A stretch of DNA of 48,305 nucleotides from Achromobacter dolens (GCF_902859745.1 NZ_CADIJW010000046.1:1-48305); one strand, 5' to 3'; positions 1 through 8,649 are shown, counted from the first letter of the stretch. Translations and numbers: made by a program. Notes: generated from the letters alone by a model not told the origin.

Positions 1-2280
1 CCGGCGCTGCGTTCGCGCCACCCCTGGGCCGTGCGCCCCAGCCTGGCGCGCCTGCTGGCGCGGCCCGGTCACGCCCAGGCCTGCGGCCAGGCCACGGTGC
101 AGGGCGACAGCCCGGTGCTGGCGCCTGCGGCATCGCGGGATCTGCCGCACGCCAGCATCGACGAATTGAACGCGGCCCAGGTGTTCGCCGGCGAAAGCCT
201 GTGGCACGAGCGGGCGCTGGCGGCGGGCGAGGATCCGGTGGGCTGGCGGCTGCGGCACATGGTCGATGATCGCGGCCGCGAACTGGCGCGCCAGGTGGTG
301 GAACAGGCGCAGGCGGCCACGGCGCAGGAGGCCACGTCGGCCGCAGACGGCCTGCTGCGCGGCACCGGCCTGGCCACGGCGCAGGTCCGCTGCGAGGCCG
401 AGGATGGTTCGGCGCAGATGGTCTGGAGCGCCTGGGTGGCCGACGTGGCGATCCAGCCCGCCACCGGGCGCATCGAGGTGACGCGCGTCGTCGCCGGCCA
501 CGACAGCCAGGACCTGCGCGCGGCGCAAGGCGCGACCACGCGGCTGGCCATCACGCGCCAGCAACCCGAGCGGCTGGCCGATGCCCGCCGTCTCATTGCC
601 GGCCCGGCGGCGTTCGACGATTGGCGCGGCGCCGAACCGATGCCGTCGGCCGCGGGCCTGGATGCGGTCGCCATCGCGGCGCCGGACGTGCCCGGCCCGT
701 TGCGCGAAGGACGGCTGGACGTGGATGGCGTGCTGACGCTGCCCGCCGCCGCCGCCATCGCCAACGCCATCCAGGACGCCACCGGCGTGCGCCTGCGGCA
801 GGCGCCGTTCGACGCCGGCCAACTACGGCTGGCGCTGGCGGACCGGCGCGCGGCCGGCGGGAAGGGCGCATTGCGCCGGGGCTGGGGCTGGCTGGCGGCC
901 GGCGCGGCCGGACTGGCGGCCATGGCCACCGCGTTGTGGCCGCTGAAGTCGGCGCTGCCGCTGACCGCGGGACCCGACGCCTCCCTGTATTCGGCGCAGG
1001 CAATCGAGCGCGGCCGGCTGGTGGCGGCGGCCGGCGACTGCGTGGCCTGCCACACCGCGCCGGGCGGCGCGCGCAACGCCGGCGGCCTGGCGCTGGAGAC
1101 GCCGTTCGGCGTCATCTATTCCACCAATATCACCCCGGATGCGCAGACCGGCATCGGCCGCTGGTCATACGCGGCCTTTGAACGCGCCATGCGCCAGGGC
1201 ATCCACCAGGACGGCCGCCAGTTGTATCCGGCGTTTCCGTACACGGCCTATGCCAAGCTCAGCGACGCCGACCTGCAGGCGCTGTACGGCTACCTGATGT
1301 CGCAGCCCGCGGTGGCCGCGACGCCGCCGCGCACCGAGCTGGGCTTTCCGTTCAACCTGCGGCCGCTGCTGGCCGGCTGGAACCTGCTGTTCCACGATCC
1401 CAAGCCATTCACGCCGGATCCCTCGCAGGACGCCGAATGGAATCGCGGCGCGTATCTGGTGGAAGGCGTGGGCCATTGCGCCGCCTGCCATTCGCCGCGC
1501 AACGCGCTGGGCGCGGAGAAGGGCGGCCTGGCCTACCTGGCCGGCGGCCAGGCCGAGGGCTGGAACGCGCCTGCGCTGAACCGTCTGGCCACGGGCGAGC
1601 GGGCCTGGTCGGGCGAGGAACTGTTCCAGTATCTGCGCACCGGCTATTCGCCGCGCCATGGCGTGGCCGCGGGCCCCATGGCGCCCGTGATCCATGGGCT
1701 GGCCGAACTGCCGGCCAGCGACCTGAAGGCCATCGTCACCTATCTGATGGCGGTGCCAGGGCGGACGCCGTCGGCGGCGCGCGCGACGGCCACGGCCACG
1801 GCCACGGCTACGACCACGGCCACGGCAAGCGCCGCCACGTCGGCCAGCGTCGTTGCCGCCCCGGCGGTCACGACCGCAACCGCCGCCGCCACCATCAACG
1901 CGGTCCCCGCGCCCGCGGCCGTCAGCGAGGCCATCACGCTGCGCCGCGCCAGCGGCGAACGCATCTACCAGAACGCCTGCGCCGTCTGCCATGAAGCCGG
2001 CAGCGGGCCGACCCTGTTCGGGGTCAAGCCCCTGCTGGGCCAGAACACCAATCTGCACGCCGCATCGCCGGACAACCTGATCCAGGTGATCCTCCACGGC
2101 ATCCAGGCCCCGGCCGACGATGCCCTGGGCTACATGCCGGCGTTCGGCAACAGCCTGGATGACAGGCAGATCGGCGATTTGATCGACTATTTGCGCGCGC
2201 GGTTCGCGCCGGAGGAAGAGGCTTGGCCAGTTGACACGACGACCATAGGCAGGCTGCGCCAGCACGCGCAGCAGCAGTAA
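1..2280 (+). CDS. nicB: Nicotinate dehydrogenase subunit B-like, molybdopterin hydroxylase fused to three cytochrome c domains (5' partial)
   Basis: The frame is open to the left edge, so the N-terminus lies outside the window. The visible first third looks like the C-terminal end of a xanthine dehydrogenase-type molybdopterin subunit (around 330-560 there is a GTGLATAQVRCE then ATGRIEVTRVVAGHD stretch). A hydrophobic segment near 870-945 probably anchors it in the inner membrane. Three CxxCH haem motifs follow: CVACH at 1039, CAACH at 1477 and CAVCH at 1978. A Thr/Ala-rich linker separates the second and third cytochrome. Family knowledge: Mo-hydroxylase/tri-haem fusions such as Pseudomonas NicB hydroxylate nicotinate to 6-hydroxynicotinate and pass electrons to the respiratory chain. 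The downstream NiaP-like transporter and NicR/BpsR-like regulator support nicotinate. A related N-heterocycle or aldehyde substrate (isoquinoline oxidoreductase-like) is the main alternative. Confidence 0.75.
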   Translation, partial: PALRSRHPWAVRPSLARLLARPGHAQACGQATVQGDSPVLAPAASRDLPHASIDELNAAQVFAGESLWHERALAAGEDPVGWRLRHMVDDRGRELARQVVEQAQAATAQEATSAADGLLRGTGLATAQVRCEAEDGSAQMVWSAWVADVAIQPATGRIEVTRVVAGHDSQDLRAAQGATTRLAITRQQPERLADARRLIAGPAAFDDWRGAEPMPSAAGLDAVAIAAPDVPGPLREGRLDVDGVLTLPAAAAIANAIQDATGVRLRQAPFDAGQLRLALADRRAAGGKGALRRGWGWLAAGAAGLAAMATALWPLKSALPLTAGPDASLYSAQAIERGRLVAAAGDCVACHTAPGGARNAGGLALETPFGVIYSTNITPDAQTGIGRWSYAAFERAMRQGIHQDGRQLYPAFPYTAYAKLSDADLQALYGYLMSQPAVAATPPRTELGFPFNLRPLLAGWNLLFHDPKPFTPDPSQDAEWNRGAYLVEGVGHCAACHSPRNALGAEKGGLAYLAGGQAEGWNAPALNRLATGERAWSGEELFQYLRTGYSPRHGVAAGPMAPVIHGLAELPASDLKAIVTYLMAVPGRTPSAARATATATATATTTATASAATSASVVAAPAVTTATAAATINAVPAPAAVSEAITLRRASGERIYQNACAVCHEAGSGPTLFGVKPLLGQNTNLHAASPDNLIQVILHGIQAPADDALGYMPAFGNSLDDRQIGDLIDYLRARFAPEEEAWPVDTTTIGRLRQHAQQQ
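1789..1824 (+). repeat. Hexanucleotide repeat (GCCACG) inside the cytochrome linker
   Basis: Six consecutive 6-bp units, GCCACG three times, then GCTACG, ACCACG and GCCACG, encode alternating Ala-Thr residues in the linker between haem domains two and three. Length changes by whole units would keep the reading frame and only alter linker length. Confidence 0.8.
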
Positions 2281-2489
2281 GGGGAAGACGGGGCAGCGGA
2301 TCGGCCCATGGCGGGTCCGGCCGCGCCTCGCGACACAACATCGCGCGCATCGGTTTTCCATCGACGCCTGTCCGGCGCCGAGGGGCGCGGTCGACCTTCG
2401 CATCCGCGAAGCCGGCCATGCACCGAACCGGGGCCCGACGCCTTTCCAGGCGCGGATCCCGCGCGCGGCACACAAAGGGAATCACGCAT

Positions 2490-3806
2490 ATGTCAGCTTC
2501 ATTCATCACGGTGGAACAAGGCATCAAGACCGCCGGCGTCGGCAAGTTCCAGTACCGGCTGTTCATGATTTTCGGGCTGGTCTGGCTGGCCGACGCCATG
2601 CAGGTGCTGTCGATCGGCTTCAGCGCGCCTTCGATCGCCCGCACCTTCGGCATTCCGGTGCCCGAGGCCTTGCAGACCGGCACCGCGTTCTTCGTCGGCA
2701 TGCTGATCGGCGCCTTCGCGTTTGGCCGGCTGGCCGACCGCATCGGCCGCCGCCCGGTGCTGATGATGGCCGTGGTCATCGACGCCTGCGCCGGCGTGGC
2801 CTCGGCCTTCGCGCCGGACTTCGCCTGGCTGCTGTTGCTGCGCTTTGTCACCGGCATCGGTGTCGGCGGCACGCTGCCGGTGGACTACACCATGATGGCC
2901 GAGTTCCTGCCGAGCGAACGCCGCGGCCGCTGGCTGGTGCTGCTGGAATCGTTCTGGGCCCTGGGCACCATCTGCCTGGCGCTGCTGGCCCTGGCCGCGC
3001 TGTCGTGGGGCGACGATGCCTGGCGCGTGATCTTCTTCGTCACCGGCCTGCCGGCGCTGATCGGCGTGGTGCTGCGCTTCTACATCCCCGAGTCGCCGAT
3101 GTACCTGAACCGCAACGGCAAGTCGGGGCAGGCGCGCAAGGTGCTCGAACGCGTGGCCCGCGTCAACGGACGTCCGACCGACATCCCCGAGCTCAAGCCG
3201 GAACTGCATGAGCGCAAGCCGCTGTCAGCGCTGTTCTCGAACGCGCTGCGCCGCCGCAGCATCGCGCTGTGCCTGGCCTGGGCGCTGATCTCCATCGCCT
3301 ACTACGGCGTGTTCGTCTACCTGCCGATCAAGCTCAGCAGCCAGGGCTTCGCCTTCATGCGCGGCCAGGAATTCCTGGTGCTGCTGGCGCTGGTGCAGTT
3401 GCCGGGCTTCGCGCTGTCGGCCTACGGGGTGGAGCGCTGGGGCCGCAAGCCCACGCTGGTCGGCTTCCTGATCCTGAGCGCGGTGGGCTGCATGCTGTAC
3501 AGCCTGGGCACCTCCAGCTTCCTGGTGGTCGGCTCGACGCTGCTCATGAGCTTCGCGCTGCTGGGCACCTGGGGCGCGCTGTATGCGTTCACGCCCGAGG
3601 TCTATCCGACCGACCTGCGCGCCAGCGGCATGGGGCTGGCGGGCGCGGTGGCGCGTTTCGGCGGGCTGTTCGCGCCGGCCATCATCGCGCCCATCATGGC
3701 CACCCACTTCACGCTGGCGCTTGCGGTGCTGGCGGCCATGCTGCTGGCCGCGGCGCTGTCGATCCGGGCGGTCGACGTCGAGTCGCGCAACCGCGCGCTG
3801 GACTGA
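2490..3806 (+). CDS. niaP: MFS transporter, NiaP/SV2-like (probable nicotinate uptake)
   Basis: A 438-residue inner-membrane protein of the major facilitator superfamily with about 12 hydrophobic segments. The loop motif GRLADRIGRRPV lies after the second helix, and GVGGTLPVDYTMMAEFLP, RGRWLVLLESFWALGT, PESPMYL and TPEVYPTDLRASGMG are signatures of the NiaP/SV2/sugar-porter-like branch. The start at 2490 is chosen because AAAGGGA lies 9-15 bases upstream; an in-frame ATG at 2418 lacks a comparable site and adds 24 polar residues. The gene follows the hydroxylase on the same strand after about 210 bases and faces the MarR-type regulator. Nicotinate or a related pyridine carboxylate is the inferred substrate; an aromatic-acid symporter role is possible. 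Confidence 0.7.
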   Translation: MSASFITVEQGIKTAGVGKFQYRLFMIFGLVWLADAMQVLSIGFSAPSIARTFGIPVPEALQTGTAFFVGMLIGAFAFGRLADRIGRRPVLMMAVVIDACAGVASAFAPDFAWLLLLRFVTGIGVGGTLPVDYTMMAEFLPSERRGRWLVLLESFWALGTICLALLALAALSWGDDAWRVIFFVTGLPALIGVVLRFYIPESPMYLNRNGKSGQARKVLERVARVNGRPTDIPELKPELHERKPLSALFSNALRRRSIALCLAWALISIAYYGVFVYLPIKLSSQGFAFMRGQEFLVLLALVQLPGFALSAYGVERWGRKPTLVGFLILSAVGCMLYSLGTSSFLVVGSTLLMSFALLGTWGALYAFTPEVYPTDLRASGMGLAGAVARFGGLFAPAIIAPIMATHFTLALAVLAAMLLAAALSIRAVDVESRNRALD

Positions 3807-3854
3807 TCCGTCAGAAGGGCGGCGCGCATCCGGGAGGACGCGTGCCGCTCGCAC

Positions 3855-3899
3855 GCCGGAAGCCCGGACGCCGGACGCCCGGACGCCGGAAGCCCGGAC
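3855..3899. repeat. Three tandem 15-bp repeats between convergent genes
   Basis: GCCGGAAGCCCGGAC is present at 3855-3869 and 3885-3899, with one A-to-C change in the middle copy at 3870-3884. The array fills the space between the stop codons of the convergent transporter and MarR-type genes. Each unit contains the short palindrome-like CCGG and CCCGG elements, so it could act as a bidirectional transcription stop, but there is no T tract. Confidence 0.85.
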
Positions 3900-3902
3900 G
3901 CC

Positions 3903-4370
3903 TCATTCCCCGGCGTCGCCCTCGATCATCTTGCGCAGCAGGAATTCCAGCGCCACGCGCTCGGCGGGATTGAGCGTGCCATAGGTGCTTTCGGTGATCT
4001 GCAGGGCGAAGGGTTCCATTTTTCGCACCAGCTCCTGGCCCACCGGGGTCAGGTTGATCACCACCTTGCGGCGGTCGTGCGGGTCGTGGTCGACCCGCAC
4101 CAGCTCGCGCTGCTTGAGCCGGTCCACCACGCCGCGCACCGTGGCCTGGTCGATGACCGTGGCCTTGACGATATCCGCCAGCGAACTGCCCTGGTTGTCG
4201 CGCACCGAGCACAGCACGACGAACTGCGCCGCGGTCAACTGCGAGTCGGGGATGTACTGCTGGAACAGGGCGGTATGCCGTTGGTACACGCGCCGCAGCA
4301 GGTGTCCAATCTGGTCGGAGAACAAATAGCTGTCCTTGTCGGGGGCGGACTTGTTTTTCACATTTCGCAT
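3903..4370 (-). CDS. bpsR: MarR-family repressor, NicR/BpsR-like
   Basis: A 155-residue winged-helix regulator. The core LTAAQFVVLCSVRD, IVKATVIDQATVRGVVDRL (recognition helix) and DPHDRRKVVINLTPVG (wing) is typical of MarR proteins and closely resembles NicR of Pseudomonas putida and BpsR of Bordetella as I remember them. Those proteins repress nicotinate degradation genes and respond to 6-hydroxynicotinate; BpsR also represses a biofilm polysaccharide operon. Position beside the hydroxylase and NiaP-like genes supports this role. The start at 4370 is preferred because GGATAGG sits just upstream; the in-frame ATG at 4388 has no room for a ribosome site and overlaps the palindrome TACCC-T-GGGTA (4388-4398), a possible self-operator. 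The gene is the last on its strand after the receptor/permease operon and may also be co-transcribed with it. Confidence 0.78.
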   Translation of the reverse strand: MRNVKNKSAPDKDSYLFSDQIGHLLRRVYQRHTALFQQYIPDSQLTAAQFVVLCSVRDNQGSSLADIVKATVIDQATVRGVVDRLKQRELVRVDHDPHDRRKVVINLTPVGQELVRKMEPFALQITESTYGTLNPAERVALEFLLRKMIEGDAGE

Positions 4371-4463
4371 AAGCCTATCCGAAGCCATACCCTGGGTACG
4401 ATGATCTATCTCAATGGGATGTCCGGAAGTTTACGGGGCTTGCCGCCTTTGTGCCGACAGGGA

Positions 4464-5654
4464 TCAGGTTTTTCGCAGCGCCGCCATGAAGCAGGCCACG
4501 GCCAGCACCGCGCAGGCGGCCGCCAGCGCATAGAACGCAGGCCAGCCGACGAGGGCGATCAATGCCGGCATGCCCAGCAGCGCCAGCGTGCCGACGAAGC
4601 GGCCCAGGCCGTACAGCAGCGCGTAGTCGGTGGCGGCCTGGCCGCCCGCCGCCCAGCCCAGGATCAGGCCGCCCATGACGATGTACAGGCCGCTGACGCA
4701 GGCGCTGATCGCGATCGAGGCCGCGATGGCCAGGTCGGCGTGGCCGATGTACAAGGCCATGACGATGGCCAGCGCGCCGGCCACGGTGGCCGCCAGCAAG
4801 GCCCACAGCAAGGGCCGCGGGGCGCAGCGCCGCAGCGCCGCCGGCAGCGCCAGGGCCATCGCCAGGTTGGCCAGCGGCGCGGCCACGCCCAACACCCAGC
4901 CGATGCGGGCCAGCGGCACGCCCAGGTCCACCAGCATCAGCCGGTTCAGGTTGAACAGCGCCATCAGCGCGCAGGTGACCAGGCTGATGCGCAGCAGGCG
5001 CCCGGCCATGGCCGGTTGCCGCAGGGCGGCCCGCAGGCCCGGCCTTGCCTGCCGCGCCGCCGCTGGCGCGGCGTGGTCGGGCAGGCGCCAGGCCGGCAGC
5101 GTCGCGAACGCCATCAGGGCGGCCAGCAACAGCAGCGCGCCTTCCCAACCCAGTCGGGGAAACAGGCCGACCAGCACGCCGCCGCCCAGCACCGCGCCCA
5201 GCGACAGGCCGCCGACCTTGGCCGCCGATGCCGCGCCGCGATGGGCGTCGGCAATATGCTCGACCGTCCAGGCGTCCAGCGCCACGTCCATGGTCGCCAC
5301 CGCCAGCGTCGCGGCCAGGCCCAGCCCGAACAGCGCCGCCAGCGGCAACGCGCCGCCCAGCGCGATCGCGGCCACCAGCAGCACCGCCAGGCCCTGCGCC
5401 GCCACGATCCAGCCGCTGCGCCGGCCCAGCCAGGGCAGGCGCCAGCGATCCACCAGCGGGGCCCACAGGAAGGTCACGCCGAACGGCAGGTACAGCGCGA
5501 ATACCGGCGCCATCGAGGTCAGCGCATGGCCCTTGCCGCGCATGATCGGGCCGACGCCGCCCTGCACGAAGCCGAGCACCGCGCCAAGCGACACGTACAG
5601 GGCCGCGATGGCGGCCAGGCGCGCCCAGGGCGCGGCGGGTTGGCTGGTCCGCAT
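4464..5654 (-). CDS. MFS permease of the AmpG/RhtX-FptX type, partner of the TonB receptor
   Basis: A 396-residue, about 12-helix inner-membrane protein. The N-terminal sequence GFVQGGVGPIMR, LWAPLVDRW and MDVALDAWTVEHI resembles AmpG-like permeases, including the RhtX/FptX siderophore importers that act as single-protein inner-membrane carriers. The start lies one base after the stop codon of the upstream receptor gene, with GGAAG inside the receptor's last codons, so the two are translationally coupled. The context suggests import of a ferric siderophore or other large ligand delivered to the periplasm by the receptor. Substrate unknown; an exporter role cannot be excluded from sequence. 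Confidence 0.7.
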   Translation of the reverse strand: MRTSQPAAPWARLAAIAALYVSLGAVLGFVQGGVGPIMRGKGHALTSMAPVFALYLPFGVTFLWAPLVDRWRLPWLGRRSGWIVAAQGLAVLLVAAIALGGALPLAALFGLGLAATLAVATMDVALDAWTVEHIADAHRGAASAAKVGGLSLGAVLGGGVLVGLFPRLGWEGALLLLAALMAFATLPAWRLPDHAAPAAARQARPGLRAALRQPAMAGRLLRISLVTCALMALFNLNRLMLVDLGVPLARIGWVLGVAAPLANLAMALALPAALRRCAPRPLLWALLAATVAGALAIVMALYIGHADLAIAASIAISACVSGLYIVMGGLILGWAAGGQAATDYALLYGLGRFVGTLALLGMPALIALVGWPAFYALAAACAVLAVACFMAALRKT

Positions 5655-5655
5655 G

Positions 5656-7902
5656 TCAGAACTTCCAGCTCATGCCGACGCCCGCCAGTCGTTCCTGTCC
5701 CAACCGCACAGAACTGACCGTGGGTCCCCAGCTCTGGCCCGCCACCAGATATCGCTTGTCGAACAGGTTGTAGACGAAGCCATAGATTTCCAGCGGCCCG
5801 TCGCGCCAGCCGGCGCGCAGGTTGACCACGTCGTAGGCGGGCAGGGCGAAGCTTTCCTTGACGTCGGCCGCGCGCGCGCCGACGTGCTGCCAGACGATCT
5901 GGCCGTTGAGCTGGCCGGGCAGGCCGAGCGGTCGCGCCGGCGCCTCGACTTCCACGCCCAGATTGGCGGTCAGGCGCGGCACATTGGGCACACGGTTGCC
6001 CGACTGGGCGCCGGTGGCGCTGCCGGCGGGCACCGAGACCAGTTCGGCATGGGTGTAGCCGGCGCCGCCGATCAGCTTGACGTTGGGATGCACGCGCGCC
6101 GCGAAGTCCAGTTCGGCGCCCTTGCTGCGGTAATCGAGCGAGGCGGGCGTGAACAGCAGGGCGGACGGGTTGAACACGATCAGGTGGCCGCGCTTGACCT
6201 CGTTCAGGAATACCGAGCCGTTCAGGTCCAGGCGGCGGTCGAACCATTGCGACTTGAAGCCCAGTTCGTAGGTCCAACTGGTCGAGGCCTCGAACGGCGT
6301 TTCCGGCTTGCCGGTCGGCGTGTTGACGGACACGCCGGCAAAGCCGCCCGAGACATAGCCGCGCGACACGGTGGCGTAAGTCATCAGCGCGTCGCTCCAG
6401 TCATACGACAGGCCGGTGCGGCCGGTGACGAAATTGTCGGACAGCGTGTCGTGCTGGCGGAAGTTGGCCACCACCGCGGGGTTGCCGTTGCCGGTGTAGC
6501 GGTAGCGCGCGTCCTTGGCCTCGTGCGTGTAGCGCAGGCCGGCCAGGGCTTTCAGTTTCGGCGTCAGCGGCACGCTGGCCTCGCCGAACAGCGAGGCGCT
6601 GTCGGTCTTGATGCGGTTGGCCTGGGTGCCGTTCTGGGTCTGGAAGTTGAACGCCGCCGGCGAGGCCTTGGCGGTGGTGTCGTTGCGGAAGCTGGAGTGG
6701 AAGTAGTTGGCGCCCACGGTCCAGCCCAGTGCGCTGGTTTCCGGCGAACTCAGGCGCAATTCCTGTTGCCAGCTCTGTTCCTGGAAGCGGATGTCGGCGT
6801 AGTCGGCGTAGGGCACGTTGTACACGGACGCGGGCCGGCCGGTCATCGCCGAATAGATCAGGCCGTCGGTCAGGTCGAAGGCCTGGCGCGAGCGCGAATC
6901 CAGGTAGCTGGTCAGCGAGGTCAGGGTGAAGTGCTCGAACTCGTGCTCGACCTTGACGCTGCCGCTGCTGTCCTTCCAGTCGATCTTGTTCTCGGGATCC
7001 GAGGCGGTCTGCGGAAAGCGCGGGTTCTGCAGCCACACGAAGCGCGGCGCGGCGGCCTTCTGCTGGTCGTACGATCCGGTGACCGTCACCACGGTGCTGG
7101 CGCCGGGCGTCCACAGCACCGTGGCGCGCGCCGCGCCCACGTCGGCCCAGCCGTCCTTGCCGCCCGAAGCCAGGTTGGGGGTGGTCCCGTCCACCGTGGT
7201 GTAGCGCAGCGCCAGGCGCGCGGCCACGGTGTCCGACAGGGCCTCGTTGGCGATCAGTTCGCCCAGCCGGTGACCGTGCGAGCCGATCTCGCCGCGTATG
7301 GTGTATTCGCGGTCGAACACCGGCTGGTTGGCGATCACGTTGATGGCGCCGCCCTGCGTGTTGCGGCCGAACAGCGTGCCTTGCGGCCCGCGCAGCACCT
7401 CGACCCGGTTCACGTCCAGCAGCGTCGGCGGCGCGCCGTAGACCGAGCGCGGCACGTCGTTGGCGTACATCACCACCGAGGTGTCGTCCGGCGACAGCGG
7501 CGCGAACGAGCCCACGCCCCGGATGGTGAAGACGTTGGAATTCTGGCCGCCCGTGTCGGTGAACGCCAGGTTGGGCGCCGAGCGCGCCAGGCCGGCGTTG
7601 CCGGCCTGCGGCGCGGCGTCGGCGCTCAATTGCTCGCCGTTCAGCACGGTCATGCCGATGGGCACGTCCTGCGCGCTTTCCTCGCGCCGGCGCGCGGTCA
7701 CGGTGACGGCGGGCAGTTCGGTGGCGCCGGCCCGGGGCGGGTTGGAAGCGGCCTCCGACGCCGTCGTCGACGCCCACGCAGCGTCGGAGGCGGCTGCGGG
7801 AGGCGTTTGCGCCCGCGTTGAGAACGGGGGCAGGGTCAGCGACAACGCCAGCAGCAGGGGGCGGCACAGGCGGCAGCGCGGGAGCGCGGGTGACGGGGGC
7901 AA
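5656..7902 (-). CDS. TonB-dependent outer-membrane receptor
   Basis: A 748-residue outer-membrane receptor. A signal peptide with hydrophobic core LLLALSLTLPP ends near residue 31. A TonB-box-like LPAVTVTARR follows near residue 64, then the plug domain (QDVPIGMTVLNGEQL; FTIRGVG; VEVLRGPQGTLFGRNT; GGAINVI) and a 22-strand barrel ending in the terminal aromatic signature GMSWKF. The frame begins with TTG at 7902, preceded by GGAG at a good distance; no ATG in a suitable position was seen. The receptor takes up a ligand too large for porins, most often a ferric siderophore. It is first in an operon with the permease, and its promoter carries the TetR palindrome. The plug resembles the large IroN/FecA-unlike group common in sphingomonads and Burkholderiales, so a non-iron ligand is possible. 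Confidence 0.85.
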   Translation of the reverse strand: MPPSPALPRCRLCRPLLLALSLTLPPFSTRAQTPPAAASDAAWASTTASEAASNPPRAGATELPAVTVTARRREESAQDVPIGMTVLNGEQLSADAAPQAGNAGLARSAPNLAFTDTGGQNSNVFTIRGVGSFAPLSPDDTSVVMYANDVPRSVYGAPPTLLDVNRVEVLRGPQGTLFGRNTQGGAINVIANQPVFDREYTIRGEIGSHGHRLGELIANEALSDTVAARLALRYTTVDGTTPNLASGGKDGWADVGAARATVLWTPGASTVVTVTGSYDQQKAAAPRFVWLQNPRFPQTASDPENKIDWKDSSGSVKVEHEFEHFTLTSLTSYLDSRSRQAFDLTDGLIYSAMTGRPASVYNVPYADYADIRFQEQSWQQELRLSSPETSALGWTVGANYFHSSFRNDTTAKASPAAFNFQTQNGTQANRIKTDSASLFGEASVPLTPKLKALAGLRYTHEAKDARYRYTGNGNPAVVANFRQHDTLSDNFVTGRTGLSYDWSDALMTYATVSRGYVSGGFAGVSVNTPTGKPETPFEASTSWTYELGFKSQWFDRRLDLNGSVFLNEVKRGHLIVFNPSALLFTPASLDYRSKGAELDFAARVHPNVKLIGGAGYTHAELVSVPAGSATGAQSGNRVPNVPRLTANLGVEVEAPARPLGLPGQLNGQIVWQHVGARAADVKESFALPAYDVVNLRAGWRDGPLEIYGFVYNLFDKRYLVAGQSWGPTVSSVRLGQERLAGVGMSWKF

Positions 7903-7938
7903 GACAAACTCCAGGGTGGTTAATGAGAATTTGTCGCA

Positions 7939-7968
7939 ATTCTATTGACTAAACGTTTGGTCAGTCAA
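7939..7968 (-). promoter_or_regulatory. Receptor promoter with embedded TetR-type operator
   Basis: On the minus strand TTGACT (7968-7963) and TAGAAT (7944-7939) form -35 and -10 boxes spaced by 18 bases. The spacer contains the palindrome GAC-T-AAACGTTT-G-GTC (7947-7962; core AAACGTTT perfect), flanked by TTGACT/AGTCAA arms. Such palindromes are typical TetR-family operators. A half Fur-like AATGAGAAT lies at 7922-7930, just downstream of the -10; it is weak evidence for iron control. Confidence 0.6.
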
Positions 7969-8028
7969 TTGATCAATGCGTTTCGCGCCCGTAACATGCC
8001 GGTTGCCGCAACGATGGAGACCCTCGGC

Positions 8029-8649
8029 ATGACAGAGCTGCGCTCGCAATACACGACGCCCGACGCCCGCGACGTGATCCTGGAATCGGCGCTGACGCTG
8101 TTCGCCCGCCTGGGTTTCGACGGTTCGACCATGCGGCTGATCGCGCAGGAAGCCAAGGTCTCGCCCGGGCTGATCCACCATCATTTCAAGGACAAGGAAA
8201 GCCTCTGGTCCAAGGTGGGGGAATGCATCACCGAGGATTTCCTGGCCGCGATCGAGCCGATCACGCGCCAGCCCGTCACGGCGCGCACGGTGCCTGACAT
8301 GGTGGGCAGCTATCTGCGCTACTGGAAGACGCACCCGGCCGCTTTGCGCTTCCAGCTTTGGCGCGTGATGGGGGCGCAGGAAGCCGAGCGCCGGGCGCGC
8401 TCCGAACGCCTGAACCGGCTGTTCGTGCCGGTCTTCGCGCAGGCCCAGAAAGCCGGCTTCGTGCGCGCCGACATTCCGGCTGGGCAGGCCATGATCACCA
8501 CCGGCGCGCTGATCCAGTACTGGCTGCACAGCCACCTGGAAGTGGCCGACGCCATCGCGGCGGGCGGCGGCGCCATGCCGGACGAGGCCGCGTTCCTGGA
8601 GTACGTGTTGAGCCTGGTGGGGGCGCGGCGCCCGGGCGATGCGGCCTAG
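8029..8649 (+). CDS. TetR/AcrR-family transcriptional regulator
   Basis: A 206-residue regulator. The N-terminal helix-turn-helix spans about residues 15-60 (ARDVILESALTLFARLGF, then VSPGLIHHHFKDKESLW). The C-terminal ligand domain is all-helical (WRVMGAQEAERRARSERL). The start at 8029 is chosen because GGAGA lies about 8 bases upstream and because it gives the usual 15-25 residues before the DNA-binding domain; in-frame starts at 7945 (TTG), 7996 and 8014 would place the leader in the operator/promoter region. It is divergent from the TonB receptor, and the palindrome between them lies within the receptor promoter, so repression of the receptor/permease operon and of itself is likely. The inducer is unknown. 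Confidence 0.85.
   Translation: MTELRSQYTTPDARDVILESALTLFARLGFDGSTMRLIAQEAKVSPGLIHHHFKDKESLWSKVGECITEDFLAAIEPITRQPVTARTVPDMVGSYLRYWKTHPAALRFQLWRVMGAQEAERRARSERLNRLFVPVFAQAQKAGFVRADIPAGQAMITTGALIQYWLHSHLEVADAIAAGGGAMPDEAAFLEYVLSLVGARRPGDAA

Noticed and set aside
3855-3899. Possible CRISPR-like repeats
   Set aside because: The 15-bp units are directly adjacent without spacers and number only three.
4077-5717. Long plus-strand open frame opposite the permease and MarR genes
   Set aside because: Low-complexity Gln/Arg-rich translation with no motif; the minus-strand genes have clear families and ribosome sites.
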